From positions 27,437-91,436 of the forward strand of contig NZ_SMAN01000001.1 of assembly GCF_004342905.1 (NCBI RefSeq): 64,000 nt of DNA. The letters are read 5' to 3'. The DNA comes from Melghiribacillus thermohalophilus. Lineage in GTDB: Bacteria > Bacillota > Bacilli > Bacillales > Alkalibacillaceae. A program made the translations under genes and the position numbers. Below are positions 55,508 to 64,000 of the stretch, in pieces; within the stretch, counting starts at the first letter, position 1, and every line of letters begins with the position of its first letter. Under the pieces are notes generated by a model. It did not search any database and had not been told where the DNA came from. It worked only from the letters and a program-made list of their open reading frames with translations.

Positions 55508-56608
55508 TCAAATCGTCTCATCAAGATCTGAATAAGTGTCGTCATCCTCATTTTGTTCTTCGAGGAGTCCTTCTTCTTTTGCTTCTGTTTCACTTTTAAT
55601 GTCGATTTTCCATCCCGTTAATTTAGCCGCAAGACGGGCGTTCTGACCCCGCTTGCCGATAGCAAGGGATAGCTGATAATCCGGTACAATGACTGTTGTG
55701 GCTTTGTCCTCTTCATTGACTAGAACATCGATGACCTTGGAAGGACTAAGGGCATTCGAAATATATTCAACAGGATCCTCTGACCACTCCACAATGTCAA
55801 TTTTCTCACCATTTAATTCATTAACAATGGCCTGAACCCTCTGCCCCCGCTGGCCGACACATGACCCGACCGGATCAACATCAGGATTATCGGCGTAAAC
55901 GGCTATTTTCGAACGGTCTCCTGCCTCCCTGGCAACAGACTTAATTTCAACTGTACCTTCATAAATTTCGGGTACCTCCATCTCGAATAACCGTTTCAAC
56001 AGCCCGGGGTGGGTGCGAGATACAAAAATTTGTGGTCCTTTGCTTGTTTTCTCTACTCTGGTCAGAAAAACTTTAATGCGATCATGAAATTCATAGCTCT
56101 CATTTGGCATGGTTTCAGTCAAAGGGAGGCGTCCCTCTGCTTTTCCCAGATTAACATAAATAAACCGATTGTCACGTCTCTGGATAATGCCATTCATTAC
56201 ATCTTCCACTCTATCGATATATTCACCATAGATCACACCCCGTTCAGCTTCCCGAACCCGCTGGGTGACCACCTGTTTTGCTGCCTGGGCAGCGATTCGA
56301 CCGAAATTTTTTGGTGTGACTTCAATCTCAATAACATCCCCGGGTTCATAATTCGGATCAATGTCTTTCGCTTCATCCAGAGAAATTTGCTGATGGGGAT
56401 CGGTTACTTCTTCCACAACGGTTTTACGGGCATATACATGCATTGTTCCCTGTTCTTCATTTAAATCCACACGTACATTTGTTTTCGATTTAAAATTCTT
56501 TTTATAAGCTGATATTAAAGCTGCTTCAAGGGCTTCAATCAGTATTTCTTTATCGATCCCTTTTTCCTTTTCAAGATAATGAAGCGCTTCGAAAAGATCG
56601 CTATTCAA
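55508..56608 (-). CDS. nusA: transcription termination/antitermination factor NusA
   Basis: A 366-residue RNA polymerase pausing factor: an N-terminal domain, S1 (about 135-200), KH1 and KH2 (VGSCVGQRGQRVQAIVNEL, LAIGKRGQNARLAAKLTGW). The acidic AR repeats of E. coli NusA are absent, as is normal in Bacillus. Start is TTG at 56608 with AGGAGG seven bases upstream. It is the second gene of the rimP operon, whose leader may be its own regulatory target. Confidence 0.97.
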   Translation of the reverse strand: MNSDLFEALHYLEKEKGIDKEILIEALEAALISAYKKNFKSKTNVRVDLNEEQGTMHVYARKTVVEEVTDPHQQISLDEAKDIDPNYEPGDVIEIEVTPKNFGRIAAQAAKQVVTQRVREAERGVIYGEYIDRVEDVMNGIIQRRDNRFIYVNLGKAEGRLPLTETMPNESYEFHDRIKVFLTRVEKTSKGPQIFVSRTHPGLLKRLFEMEVPEIYEGTVEIKSVAREAGDRSKIAVYADNPDVDPVGSCVGQRGQRVQAIVNELNGEKIDIVEWSEDPVEYISNALSPSKVIDVLVNEEDKATTVIVPDYQLSLAIGKRGQNARLAAKLTGWKIDIKSETEAKEEGLLEEQNEDDDTYSDLDETI

Positions 56609-56624
56609 CTTAAATCCTCCTTCT

Positions 56625-57098
56625 TTAATTAAAAGATACAGCTAGACGTGCTTTTGCAATCTGGTCGTATGGGATATCAACTGTTTTCATGCGGCCACGG
56701 TCATTGAATTCGATGGTTGCCATTTCATCGGCAAAGGAAAGAAGTTTTCCTTCAAATTCTTTTTCTCCATTCATATGCCGGTATAATTTCACGTACACCC
56801 GATGACCGACATACTTTTCAAAATCGGTTTTTTTCTTCAGCGGCCGTTCTACACCAGGTGAGGACACTTCTAAAAAATACGGTGTAGAAATCGGATCTGC
56901 TTCGTCCAGTTTGACACTCAAAGCCTCACTGATTTCTTCGCATTCTTCAATAGTTATTCCCCCGTCTTTATCAACAAACAGCCGGAGATACCAGTTCTTC
57001 CCTTCTTTCACAAATTCAATGTCCACTAATTCAACATTCATGTTTTCCAGGATCGGTTCAGCGAGTTCTTTAGTGATGGCTGTGACGTTTTTACCCAA
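56625..57098 (-). CDS. rimP: ribosome maturation factor RimP
   Basis: A 157-residue 30S maturation factor (VELVDIEFVKEGKNWYLRLF, YFLEVSSPGVERPLK). The start is TTG at 57098, five bases after AAAGGAGGGG. It is first in rimP-nusA-ylxR-ylxQ-infB-ylxP-rbfA-truB-ribF. A promoter and two hairpins lie in the long 397-base interval to polC; the distal part (57290-57495) shows nothing else. Confidence 0.95.
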   Translation of the reverse strand: MGKNVTAITKELAEPILENMNVELVDIEFVKEGKNWYLRLFVDKDGGITIEECEEISEALSVKLDEADPISTPYFLEVSSPGVERPLKKKTDFEKYVGHRVYVKLYRHMNGEKEFEGKLLSFADEMATIEFNDRGRMKTVDIPYDQIAKARLAVSFN

Positions 57099-57134
57099 TA
57101 CAACCCCTCCTTTGCTTCATATGTATGACGTTAA

Positions 57135-57161
57135 AATTCCCTGCTTGTTGAGCAGGGAATT
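57135..57161 (-). promoter_or_regulatory. terminator-like hairpin in the rimP-nusA leader
   Basis: AATTCCCTGC and GCAGGGAATT pair perfectly over ten bp with a seven-base loop, followed on the minus strand by TTTTAACG, a short interrupted T tract. It lies 37 bases upstream of the rimP start. A NusA-dependent terminator in this operon leader provides NusA autoregulation in B. subtilis; this hairpin is the candidate equivalent. Confidence 0.6.
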
Positions 57162-57188
57162 CTGGCAAAATAAGGCGTACATTACGAC

Positions 57189-57215
57189 GAAAGAGTGGGG
57201 AAACCCCACTCTTTC
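57189..57215 (-). promoter_or_regulatory. second hairpin in the rimP-nusA leader
   Basis: A perfect 12-bp stem (GAAAGAGTGGGG and complement) with a three-base loop and no T tract on the minus strand. It lies between the promoter and the terminator-like hairpin and may assist RNA polymerase pausing or mRNA stability. Confidence 0.55.
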
Positions 57216-57244
57216 AGAATACGTATCATCTGTGTGCCATTTTC

Positions 57245-57273
57245 AATATATCATAGCAAGCCATGATTTGCAA
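57245..57273 (-). promoter_or_regulatory. sigma-A promoter of the rimP-nusA operon
   Basis: TTGCAA, 17 bases, TATATT on the minus strand, preceded by TATGA before the -10. The predicted leader is about 140 nt and contains both hairpins. Confidence 0.6.
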
Positions 57274-57495
57274 ATCTTTACTTTTAAAATTGAATGGATT
57301 GTACTGTGGTGGTTTTCTGTTATCCGCGTATGTCTGCGTCATCAGTGCCATATTACTTTTTCCTTTACCCAAATTGTCGGCTTATATACCGATATTTCAC
57401 CCCACTGAACCAAAAACATCTTGTTCATAAAGGTTTTTCCCATTCCATGATCAATCAGAACAGAATCATACCTATAGTTTAAATAACCTATTGTT

Positions 57496-60400
57496 TTAAA
57501 ACAATGACAGCTGGTTCGCTTCCGGCAATCCTTCCAGACATCCATGCTGATCCAGATACTCCAGAACGGTTTTGGAAATACGGCTTCTTTCCCGAAGATC
57601 TTCTTTTGATAAGAATTCTCCCTCTTCTCGGGCTTTTACGATATTTAACGCGGCGTTTGTACCAAGCCCGTCAATGGCATTAAACGGCGGAATGAGTGTA
57701 TCTCCATCCACAATAAATTCAGCAGCGCTGGAACGGTATAAATCGACTTTCTGGAAGGAATAGCCCCGTTCACACATCTCCAGAGCCAGTTCCAGAACAG
57801 TCAGCAAACTTTTTTCCTTTGGTGACGCATCATTGCCCTTAGCCATGATTTCTTCCATACGTTTTCGGATCGCTGATGCCCCTTTGATCATCGTGTCCAG
57901 TTCAAAATCATCGGCACGGACTGTGAAATAAGATGCATAAAATTGGATCGGAAAATACACCTTAAAATAAGCAATCCGAACGGCCATTAACACATAGGCT
58001 GCTGCATGGGCTTTCGGGAACATGTATTTAATTTTTTTACAGGATTCAATGTACCAGTCCGGCACGTCATGCTTTTTCATTTCTTCGATCCATTCATCCT
58101 GAAGCCCTTTTCCTTTTCGGACAAACTCCATAATTTTAAAGGCAAGGGATGCTTCAAGACCTTTATGCATCAAATAGACCATGATATCATCCCGGCACCC
58201 GATAACGTCTGACAATTCACATATTCCCTGATTAATTAATTCCTGGGCATTTCCTAACCAAACATCTGTACCGTGGGATAACCCGGAAATGATGACAAGC
58301 TCTGCAAATGTGGTCGGCTTCGTATCCTCCAGCATCTGACGGACGAATCGGGTTCCAAATTCCGGGACACCCAGAGTACCTGTTTTGCACAAAATCTGTT
58401 CAGGATCTACTCCAAGCGGTTCTGTGCTGCTGAAGATTTTCATCACTTCAGGATCATCGGTTGGAATATCTTTTGGATGAATGCCGGTTAAATCCTGTAG
58501 CATACGAATGACCGTCGGGTCATCGTGTCCCAGAATATCCAGTTTTAGAAGGTTATCGTGAATCGAATGGAAGTCAAAATGGGTCGTTCTCCACTCGGAT
58601 GTCTGATCATCAGCCGGGTACTGTATGGGTGTGAAATCATAAATTTCCTTATCATCAGGGACTACAATAATTCCACCCGGATGCTGCCCGGTGGTGCGTT
58701 TTACCCCGGTACAACCCTGAACGAGCCGGTCAATTTCTGCTCCTCTAAACTGCAGCTGATTGTCAGCGGCATATCCTTTCACATAACCATAAGCAGTTTT
58801 TTCGGCTACCGTGCCGATCGTTCCTGCACGGTACACATTATCCTCCCCGAATAAAACCTTTGTATAGTTATGGGCCTTTGGCTGATATTCGCCTGAAAAG
58901 TTCAGGTCAATATCCGGAACCTTATCCCCTTTAAAGCCAAGAAACGTTTCAAAGGGAATGTCCTGTCCGTCTTTATTTAACTTCTCCCCACATTTCGGGC
59001 AATCTTTCTGAGGCAAATCAAATCCGGAACCGACTGATCCGTCCGTAAAAAATTCAGAGTACTTGCATGATGGGCAAACATAGTGGGGCGGTAAAGGATT
59101 GACCTCAGTAATTTCTGTCATCGTCGCAACAAAGGACGAGCCGACAGAACCCCGGGAACCTACAAGATACCCATCGTCCAGCGATTTTTTTACGAGTTTA
59201 TGAGAAATTAAATAGATAACCGCAAACCCATGTCCAATAATGCTGTTCAGTTCCTTTTCCAGGCGTTTTTCTACCAGTTCAGGGAGGGGATCTCCATAAA
59301 TGCTTTTTGCTCTTCTGTAGCTCATTTCCCTGATTTCCCGGTCTGCCCCTTCAATATTTGGAGTATATAAGTCTTCTTTCACTGGTGATACTTCGCCAAT
59401 CATATCTGCTATTTGATTCGAATGATCAACCACCAGCTCTTTCGCTTTCTCTTTCCCGAGAAAAGCCATCTCCTTCAGCATTTCATCTGTTGTTTTAAAA
59501 TATACATCGGGAAGTGTCTGTCGGTTCAATGGATTTCCGCTCTGGGACGCGATTAATATTTTACGATAAATTTTTTCGTGTTGATCAATATAGTGAACAT
59601 TCCCGGTTACCACCGCCGGTTTATTCATTTGATCTGCTAATTCAACCAGGTTTTGAATAATATCGATTAAACTTTCCTGGTCCCGAACAAGCTCTTTTTC
59701 TATTAAATGTTGATAATTCGATGGTGGTTGTATTTCAATATAGTCATAGAATTCAGCCACCTGTTCTGCTTCTTCTTTCGACTTTTGCATCATCGTTTCA
59801 AACAATTCTCCCTGATCACAGCCGGAGCCAATCAGCAGCCCTTCCCGATGTTTCTGCAGCACCGATCTCGGAATTCTTGGAACCCTGTAGAAATATTCCA
59901 CGTGGGATAAGGAAACCAGTTTATATAAATTTTTTAATCCGGCTTGATTCTGGGCAAGAAGGGTACAGTGAAATGGCCTTGAACGCTTATAAGCATCTCC
60001 GTCTCCCATGTTGGCATTTAATTGACTGTGATTCGTTATATCCTTGTTCAGGCATTCTTTAATGAGCTGCCATAATAAATACCCTGTTGCCTCTGCGTCA
60101 TAAATGGCACGGTGGTGCTGCACGAGTTCGATGTTTAAATGTTTACACAGCGTGTTCAGGCGGTGATTTTTTAATTCGGGAAATAAGAATCGCGAGAGTT
60201 CCAGTGTATCAATGACAGGATTAGAAGCTTTGTCTTTCCCGATTTTTCGTAACCCCTCATTTAAAAAGCCCATGTCAAAGGAAGCATTGTGGGCGACGAG
60301 AATCGCATCCCCCATCCATTCATCGAATTTTTTCAGCACTTCTTCCACTTCAGGAGCATCTTTGACCATTTCATCCGTAATCCCCGTCAGCTCAGTTGTC

Positions 60401-61791
60401 GTCTCACTCAGGGGCTCATGGGGATTAGCAAAAGATTCAAAGCGGTCAATGATCTCGCCATTTTTAATTTTCACTGCTGCCAGTTCAATGATCGTATCAT
60501 ATACTGCAGATAAACCTGTTGTCTCTACGTCAAACACGACATATTCTGCATCTTCCAGTTCCCTGTCTTGTTCGTTGTAGGCAATGGGTATCCCGTCATC
60601 TACAACATACGCTTCTACACCATAAATCACCTTTACCCCATGTTTTTTCCCGGCACCATGGGCTTCAGGAAAGGCCTGAGCTACTGCATGATCGGTAATG
60701 GCAATAGCTTTATGCCCCCACTTTGCAGCCTGTTCAATTAACCTTGTGGGGGATACAGGGGCATCCATCTGGCTCATGGTCGTATGGGCATGGAGTTCAA
60801 CCCGTTTTTCGTCTGCGTCATCATTGCGGGTCTTTACCTGAATTTCCTGAATATCATTGGCCATCATCGTTAATTCATTGGTAAACGTATCCGTTTGTAC
60901 ACTTCCCCTTGCCTTAATCCACATCCCTTTCTTCAGCATTTTAAACTGTTCTGCATGGTCACTGCCTCTGGAAAACATTTTAATCTGTAGGGAATCGGTA
61001 TAATCGGTTACCTTTGCCATTAACAGGTGTCTTCCAGAACGGAGTTCACGGATTTCTACACTAAACACATAGCCCTGAATCGTTATCCGCTTTTCTTCTT
61101 CCTGAATCAGCTTGATCTGGGTCGGTTCATCTTCTATCGGATAGCCGATTAAGAGTGGTCCTTCCTTTTCAGGGGCACCGCCGTTCTGTTTTTTCTTTTT
61201 CTTCCGTTCCTCCTGTTCAATAATCGCTTTTTGTACAATTGTCTGATCTTCTTTTTCCTTCTGTTGTTGAAAATGTTTCATGTCTTCTTCTGATGACCGG
61301 GCTTCAAAATCCAGCAAAAAATAGGTTAATCCAGCCCTTTTGCAGAAGGTTTGAAACGGCTTTTCAAGACGTTTTTTCAGGGCAAGGGCCTCCGTTTCAT
61401 GACGGGCCATCAGCTTTAATTTATTTCCATCCATCTGTGGCTGCTGCTGACTCAGAAGGTCTTTAAATACCGGCGTCATGTCCGTTAGATTGGAGATAAA
61501 TATACTCCAGTAATGTTGAACGGTAGATTCATCCGTTTCCTTGTTTTCCGTCTCAAGAGAAAAATCAACAGATGCAATATGTAAAAACGTTTCCTCCAGC
61601 CTGGCCTTAAACAATTGATAGACATCCGCGGGTAAAATTTGTGGAAGAACAATATGAAAATGCCACTTTTTTTCCTTTCTAAATACCGTAAGTTTTTCCA
61701 GGCGTGCTCCTTTAAAGTACTGGCTAAATTCTTCAGGCAGGTCCAGCTGCTGAAGCAGTATGTTCATTTTTTCCTCATGTGAGACACCCAT
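57496..61791 (-). CDS. polC: DNA polymerase III alpha subunit, PolC type
   Basis: A 1431-residue Gram-positive replicative polymerase. In order: N-terminal domains and OB fold; PHP domain ([18 protein letters not shown], about 331) interrupted by the 3'-5' exonuclease ([10 protein letters not shown], about 418); a zinc-binding pair CPSCKYSEF...CPKCGEKL (about 900); palm and fingers; and a C-terminal QLSLF beta-clamp motif. The frame is open to 61845, but ATG at 61791 has AGGAGG eight bases upstream. It follows proS, as in B. subtilis. Confidence 0.98.
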   Translation of the reverse strand: MGVSHEEKMNILLQQLDLPEEFSQYFKGARLEKLTVFRKEKKWHFHIVLPQILPADVYQLFKARLEETFLHIASVDFSLETENKETDESTVQHYWSIFISNLTDMTPVFKDLLSQQQPQMDGNKLKLMARHETEALALKKRLEKPFQTFCKRAGLTYFLLDFEARSSEEDMKHFQQQKEKEDQTIVQKAIIEQEERKKKKKQNGGAPEKEGPLLIGYPIEDEPTQIKLIQEEEKRITIQGYVFSVEIRELRSGRHLLMAKVTDYTDSLQIKMFSRGSDHAEQFKMLKKGMWIKARGSVQTDTFTNELTMMANDIQEIQVKTRNDDADEKRVELHAHTTMSQMDAPVSPTRLIEQAAKWGHKAIAITDHAVAQAFPEAHGAGKKHGVKVIYGVEAYVVDDGIPIAYNEQDRELEDAEYVVFDVETTGLSAVYDTIIELAAVKIKNGEIIDRFESFANPHEPLSETTTELTGITDEMVKDAPEVEEVLKKFDEWMGDAILVAHNASFDMGFLNEGLRKIGKDKASNPVIDTLELSRFLFPELKNHRLNTLCKHLNIELVQHHRAIYDAEATGYLLWQLIKECLNKDITNHSQLNANMGDGDAYKRSRPFHCTLLAQNQAGLKNLYKLVSLSHVEYFYRVPRIPRSVLQKHREGLLIGSGCDQGELFETMMQKSKEEAEQVAEFYDYIEIQPPSNYQHLIEKELVRDQESLIDIIQNLVELADQMNKPAVVTGNVHYIDQHEKIYRKILIASQSGNPLNRQTLPDVYFKTTDEMLKEMAFLGKEKAKELVVDHSNQIADMIGEVSPVKEDLYTPNIEGADREIREMSYRRAKSIYGDPLPELVEKRLEKELNSIIGHGFAVIYLISHKLVKKSLDDGYLVGSRGSVGSSFVATMTEITEVNPLPPHYVCPSCKYSEFFTDGSVGSGFDLPQKDCPKCGEKLNKDGQDIPFETFLGFKGDKVPDIDLNFSGEYQPKAHNYTKVLFGEDNVYRAGTIGTVAEKTAYGYVKGYAADNQLQFRGAEIDRLVQGCTGVKRTTGQHPGGIIVVPDDKEIYDFTPIQYPADDQTSEWRTTHFDFHSIHDNLLKLDILGHDDPTVIRMLQDLTGIHPKDIPTDDPEVMKIFSSTEPLGVDPEQILCKTGTLGVPEFGTRFVRQMLEDTKPTTFAELVIISGLSHGTDVWLGNAQELINQGICELSDVIGCRDDIMVYLMHKGLEASLAFKIMEFVRKGKGLQDEWIEEMKKHDVPDWYIESCKKIKYMFPKAHAAAYVLMAVRIAYFKVYFPIQFYASYFTVRADDFELDTMIKGASAIRKRMEEIMAKGNDASPKEKSLLTVLELALEMCERGYSFQKVDLYRSSAAEFIVDGDTLIPPFNAIDGLGTNAALNIVKAREEGEFLSKEDLRERSRISKTVLEYLDQHGCLEGLPEANQLSLF

Positions 61792-61831
61792 ACACTCATC
61801 CTCCTGTCTCCCTGATCGCAAAAAAGAGAAA

Positions 61832-61933
61832 GGGAGCTGTCTCAAAAAGGTTGGCGAATGGACTCAGGCAGGAATTTGGAAATATATTCCCTGACCAGGA
61901 GCACTTCATCATTCAGATTTTGAGACGAGCTCC
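61832..61933. repeat. MITE-like inverted repeat between polC and proS
   Basis: GGAGCTGTCTCAAAAA at 61833-61848 pairs with TTTTGAGACGAGCTCC at 61918-61933 with one bulge, giving a roughly 16-bp terminal inverted repeat around 70 bases that contain a further imperfect hairpin (GGAAT...ATTCC). No target-site duplication is visible. It may be a non-autonomous element remnant and may also terminate proS transcription, since a T-rich stretch follows on the minus strand. Confidence 0.6.
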
Positions 61934-61947
61934 TTCCTGAAAGTGAT

Positions 61948-63651
61948 TTACTGTTTCAACCATTTATTAACCCGGGTGAGGAGTTCAGATACATGAACTT
62001 CAGTTTGTTCACCGGATTTTCGCTGTTTCAGTTCAACATACCCTTCTCCGGCACGTTTGCCGACTGTAATCCGAAGGGGGATGCCAATCAGATCACTATC
62101 GGCAAATTTAACTCCTGCACGTTCCTTTCGATCATCGTATAATACGTCAACGCCTTCTTTTTTCAGTGTTTCATATATGGATTCGGCGAGGTTTTTCTGC
62201 TCTTCTTTATTTACATTTAAAGCGAGCAGATGTACATGGAATGGAGCTACATGAGTTGGCCAGGTAATTCCATTTTCATCATGATACTGTTCAACTAATG
62301 CAGCAAGGGTTCTGGACACACCGATGCCATAACATCCCATAATCATTGGATTAGACTTTCCATTCTGATCCAGAAAAGAAGCTTTCATGCTTTCTGAATA
62401 AACCGTTCCCAGTTTAAATACGTGCCCCACTTCAATTCCTCTGGCAAATTGAATGGTTCCTCTTCCATCCGGTGAAGGGTCACCTTCCTGGATAAAGCGC
62501 AAATCAGCATATTGTGTGACCTCAAAATCCCTTCCAGGATTTACATTCAGAAAATGATACCCATCTTCATTTGCCCCGCAGGATACATTGACAGCATATT
62601 TCACAGCATGGTCAGCTACCACATCTACTTCATCTGGCACATGAATAGGGCCGAGGGAACCAAAACCAGCCCCCATGACTTTGCGGGTTTCTTCCTCTGA
62701 AGCGAGCTCAACCACGCTTGCCTGATACAGATTTTTTAACTTTACGTCGTTCACTTCATGATCGCCCCGTGTGACAACCAGTACAAGTCTGTCATCTACT
62801 TTAAACATTAAAGACTTTAACCCTTTTTCCAGCGGATGATTTAAAAATTCCGCAACTTCAGCCATCGTTTTCTGATCAGGTGTAGCTACCTTTTCAAGCT
62901 CCTTTAAGGGCTCGTCCGATTTCTCATACTCGGTAACAACGGGAGCCATTTCAATGTTGGCCGCATAGTCCGATTCATCTGAATAGGCAATGGTATCTTC
63001 CCCAACTTCCGAAAGAACCATGAACTCATGGGTGTCTTTCCCACCCATGGCCCCGGAATCAGCAATGACTGCCCGGAAGTTTAAGCCTAAACGGGTGAAA
63101 ATATTGCTGTAGGCGTTATAAATCCTTTCATAGGTTTCATCCAGGCTTTCATAGGAATCATGGAAGGAGTAGGCATCCTTCATCATGAATTCCCGGCCCC
63201 TTAACAGGCCGAAACGGGGGCGCTTTTCATCACGGAATTTCGTCTGAATCTGATATAACACTAATGGCAATTTCTTATACGTATTAATGTCATCACGGAT
63301 AAGGCTCGTAATGACTTCCTCGTGGGTAGCACCGAGGGCAAATTCCCGCTGGTGCCGGTCATTCAAACGCATCAGTTCCGGTCCAAAAGTGTCCCAGCGT
63401 CCCGATTCTTTCCACAACTCCGAAGGCTGCAGTGCTGGCATGAGCATTTCATGAGCTCCAGCTTTGTCCATTTCTTCTCTGACAATTTCCTCAACCTTTT
63501 TTAACACTTTTTTTCCTAATGGCAGAAAGCTGTATATTCCTGATGCTGTCTGTCGGATATAGCCAGCCCGCACCAGCAGTTGATGGCTTTTAATTTCTGC
63601 ATCAGCTGGATTTTCACGCAGCGTTGGTATAAGCATTTCACTCTGTTTCAT
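61948..63651 (-). CDS. proS: prolyl-tRNA synthetase
   Basis: A 567-residue class II synthetase of the bacterial type with an editing insertion (about 225-385). Motif 2 has [27 protein letters not shown] and motif 3 [14 protein letters not shown]; the C-terminal anticodon-binding domain follows. ATG at 63651 has GGGGTG eight bases upstream. The rasP-proS-polC order matches B. subtilis. Confidence 0.97.
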   Translation of the reverse strand: MKQSEMLIPTLRENPADAEIKSHQLLVRAGYIRQTASGIYSFLPLGKKVLKKVEEIVREEMDKAGAHEMLMPALQPSELWKESGRWDTFGPELMRLNDRHQREFALGATHEEVITSLIRDDINTYKKLPLVLYQIQTKFRDEKRPRFGLLRGREFMMKDAYSFHDSYESLDETYERIYNAYSNIFTRLGLNFRAVIADSGAMGGKDTHEFMVLSEVGEDTIAYSDESDYAANIEMAPVVTEYEKSDEPLKELEKVATPDQKTMAEVAEFLNHPLEKGLKSLMFKVDDRLVLVVTRGDHEVNDVKLKNLYQASVVELASEEETRKVMGAGFGSLGPIHVPDEVDVVADHAVKYAVNVSCGANEDGYHFLNVNPGRDFEVTQYADLRFIQEGDPSPDGRGTIQFARGIEVGHVFKLGTVYSESMKASFLDQNGKSNPMIMGCYGIGVSRTLAALVEQYHDENGITWPTHVAPFHVHLLALNVNKEEQKNLAESIYETLKKEGVDVLYDDRKERAGVKFADSDLIGIPLRITVGKRAGEGYVELKQRKSGEQTEVHVSELLTRVNKWLKQ

Positions 63652-63700
63652 CGATATTGCACCCCGATTCTTACAATTTTTTCATGTTTATTTAACGGTT

Positions 63701-64000
63701 TTACAAAAATAACCGTTGAATATCATTCCATGTTACAACTATCATTAATAGCATTAAAAGGGCAAATCCAATAAAATGAACAATTCCTTCTTTTTGAGGA
63801 TCAAGCGGTTTACCACGAATCGCCTCTATTCCAATAAACATTAGCCTACCTCCATCAAGTGCAGGGAGAGGCAGGAGATTAATAATCCCGAGGTTAATAC
63901 TTAAAAAGGCCGTCCAGTGAAGAAAGTTATAAAATCCTAACTGAACCACTTTATCTGTTTCATTATAAATACCGACGGGTCCTGACAGATTTTCAATCGA
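63701..64000 (-). CDS. rasP: RasP (RseP/S2P) site-2 protease, C-terminal part
   Basis: The last 99 codons of a gene that runs off the right edge. It starts mid-protein with [20 protein letters not shown] and contains [15 protein letters not shown], the LDG zinc-ligand motif of intramembrane metalloproteases, then a C-terminal membrane helix. In B. subtilis RasP (YluC) cleaves anti-sigma factors RsiW and RsiV and the division protein FtsL. The HExxH motif lies outside the window. The next gene is proS, 49 bases away. Confidence 0.93.
   Translation of the reverse strand, partial: SIENLSGPVGIYNETDKVVQLGFYNFLHWTAFLSINLGIINLLPLPALDGGRLMFIGIEAIRGKPLDPQKEGIVHFIGFALLMLLMIVVTWNDIQRLFL

Overview
The window is a stretch of Bacillaceae (endospore-forming Firmicutes) chromosome of moderate G+C. 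All 55 recognisable protein genes lie on the minus strand. The order polC-rimP-nusA-ylxR-ylxQ-infB-ylxP-rbfA-truB-ribF-rpsO-pnpA-ylxY-mlpA-ymxH-spoVFAB-asd-dapG-dapA-tepA-ylzJ-spoIIIE-ymfC...rodZ-pgsA-cinA-recA-rny-ymdB-spoVS...miaB-ricA-cotE-mutS-mutL-miaA-hfq-spoVK-hflX-ynbB follows the Bacillus subtilis 140-160 degree region. Sporulation genes (spoVK, cotE, spoVS, spoVFAB, spoIIIE, ymxH) confirm a spore former. A strongly acidic RodZ linker, korAB and the nup cluster beside ymfC would suit a halotolerant Virgibacillus/Oceanobacillus/Lentibacillus-like host, but genus is inference.

Layout in transcription order (high to low coordinates). 64.0-57.5 kb: 3' end of rasP, then proS and polC. 57.3-49.6 kb: the rimP-nusA-infB translation/transcription operon with a structured leader, then truB, ribF and rpsO. 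49.5-44.7 kb: pnpA, a polysaccharide deacetylase-like protein, an M16 peptidase and ymxH. 44.4-39.6 kb: dipicolinate and diaminopimelate synthesis, spoVFA-spoVFB-asd-dapG-dapA. 39.4-35.8 kb: tepA, ylzJ, spoIIIE. 35.6-29.7 kb: a GntR regulator and a nucleoside-type ABC importer (BMP lipoprotein, ATPase, two permeases). 29.4-21.9 kb: ymfF-ymfH-ymfI-ymfJ-ymfK-rodZ-pgsA-cinA. 21.7-17.5 kb: recA (SOS box), rny, ymdB, spoVS (sigma-H promoter). 17.4-13.8 kb: a decayed gene, korAB and a DCC-family thiol protein, where B. subtilis has tdh-kbl. 13.7-6.1 kb: miaB-ricA-cotE-mutS-mutL. 5.9-0.4 kb: miaA-hfq, a small membrane protein, spoVK, hflX, ynbB. The left edge carries a 131-bp tandem repeat.

Most of the window is ordinary core genome. 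There is no phage, insertion sequence with transposase, CRISPR array, tRNA or rRNA, and I saw no wholly new multigene system. The unexplained material is between genes: the tandem repeat at 1-355; an extragenic repeat family at four or five sites (33.4-33.6, 38.2-38.4 and 44.5 kb); a MITE-like inverted repeat between polC and proS; two decayed or frameshifted reading frames (11.5 and 17.3 kb); and a one-base homopolymer frameshift in ylxP. Start codons were chosen by Shine-Dalgarno spacing, and several genes use TTG or GTG.
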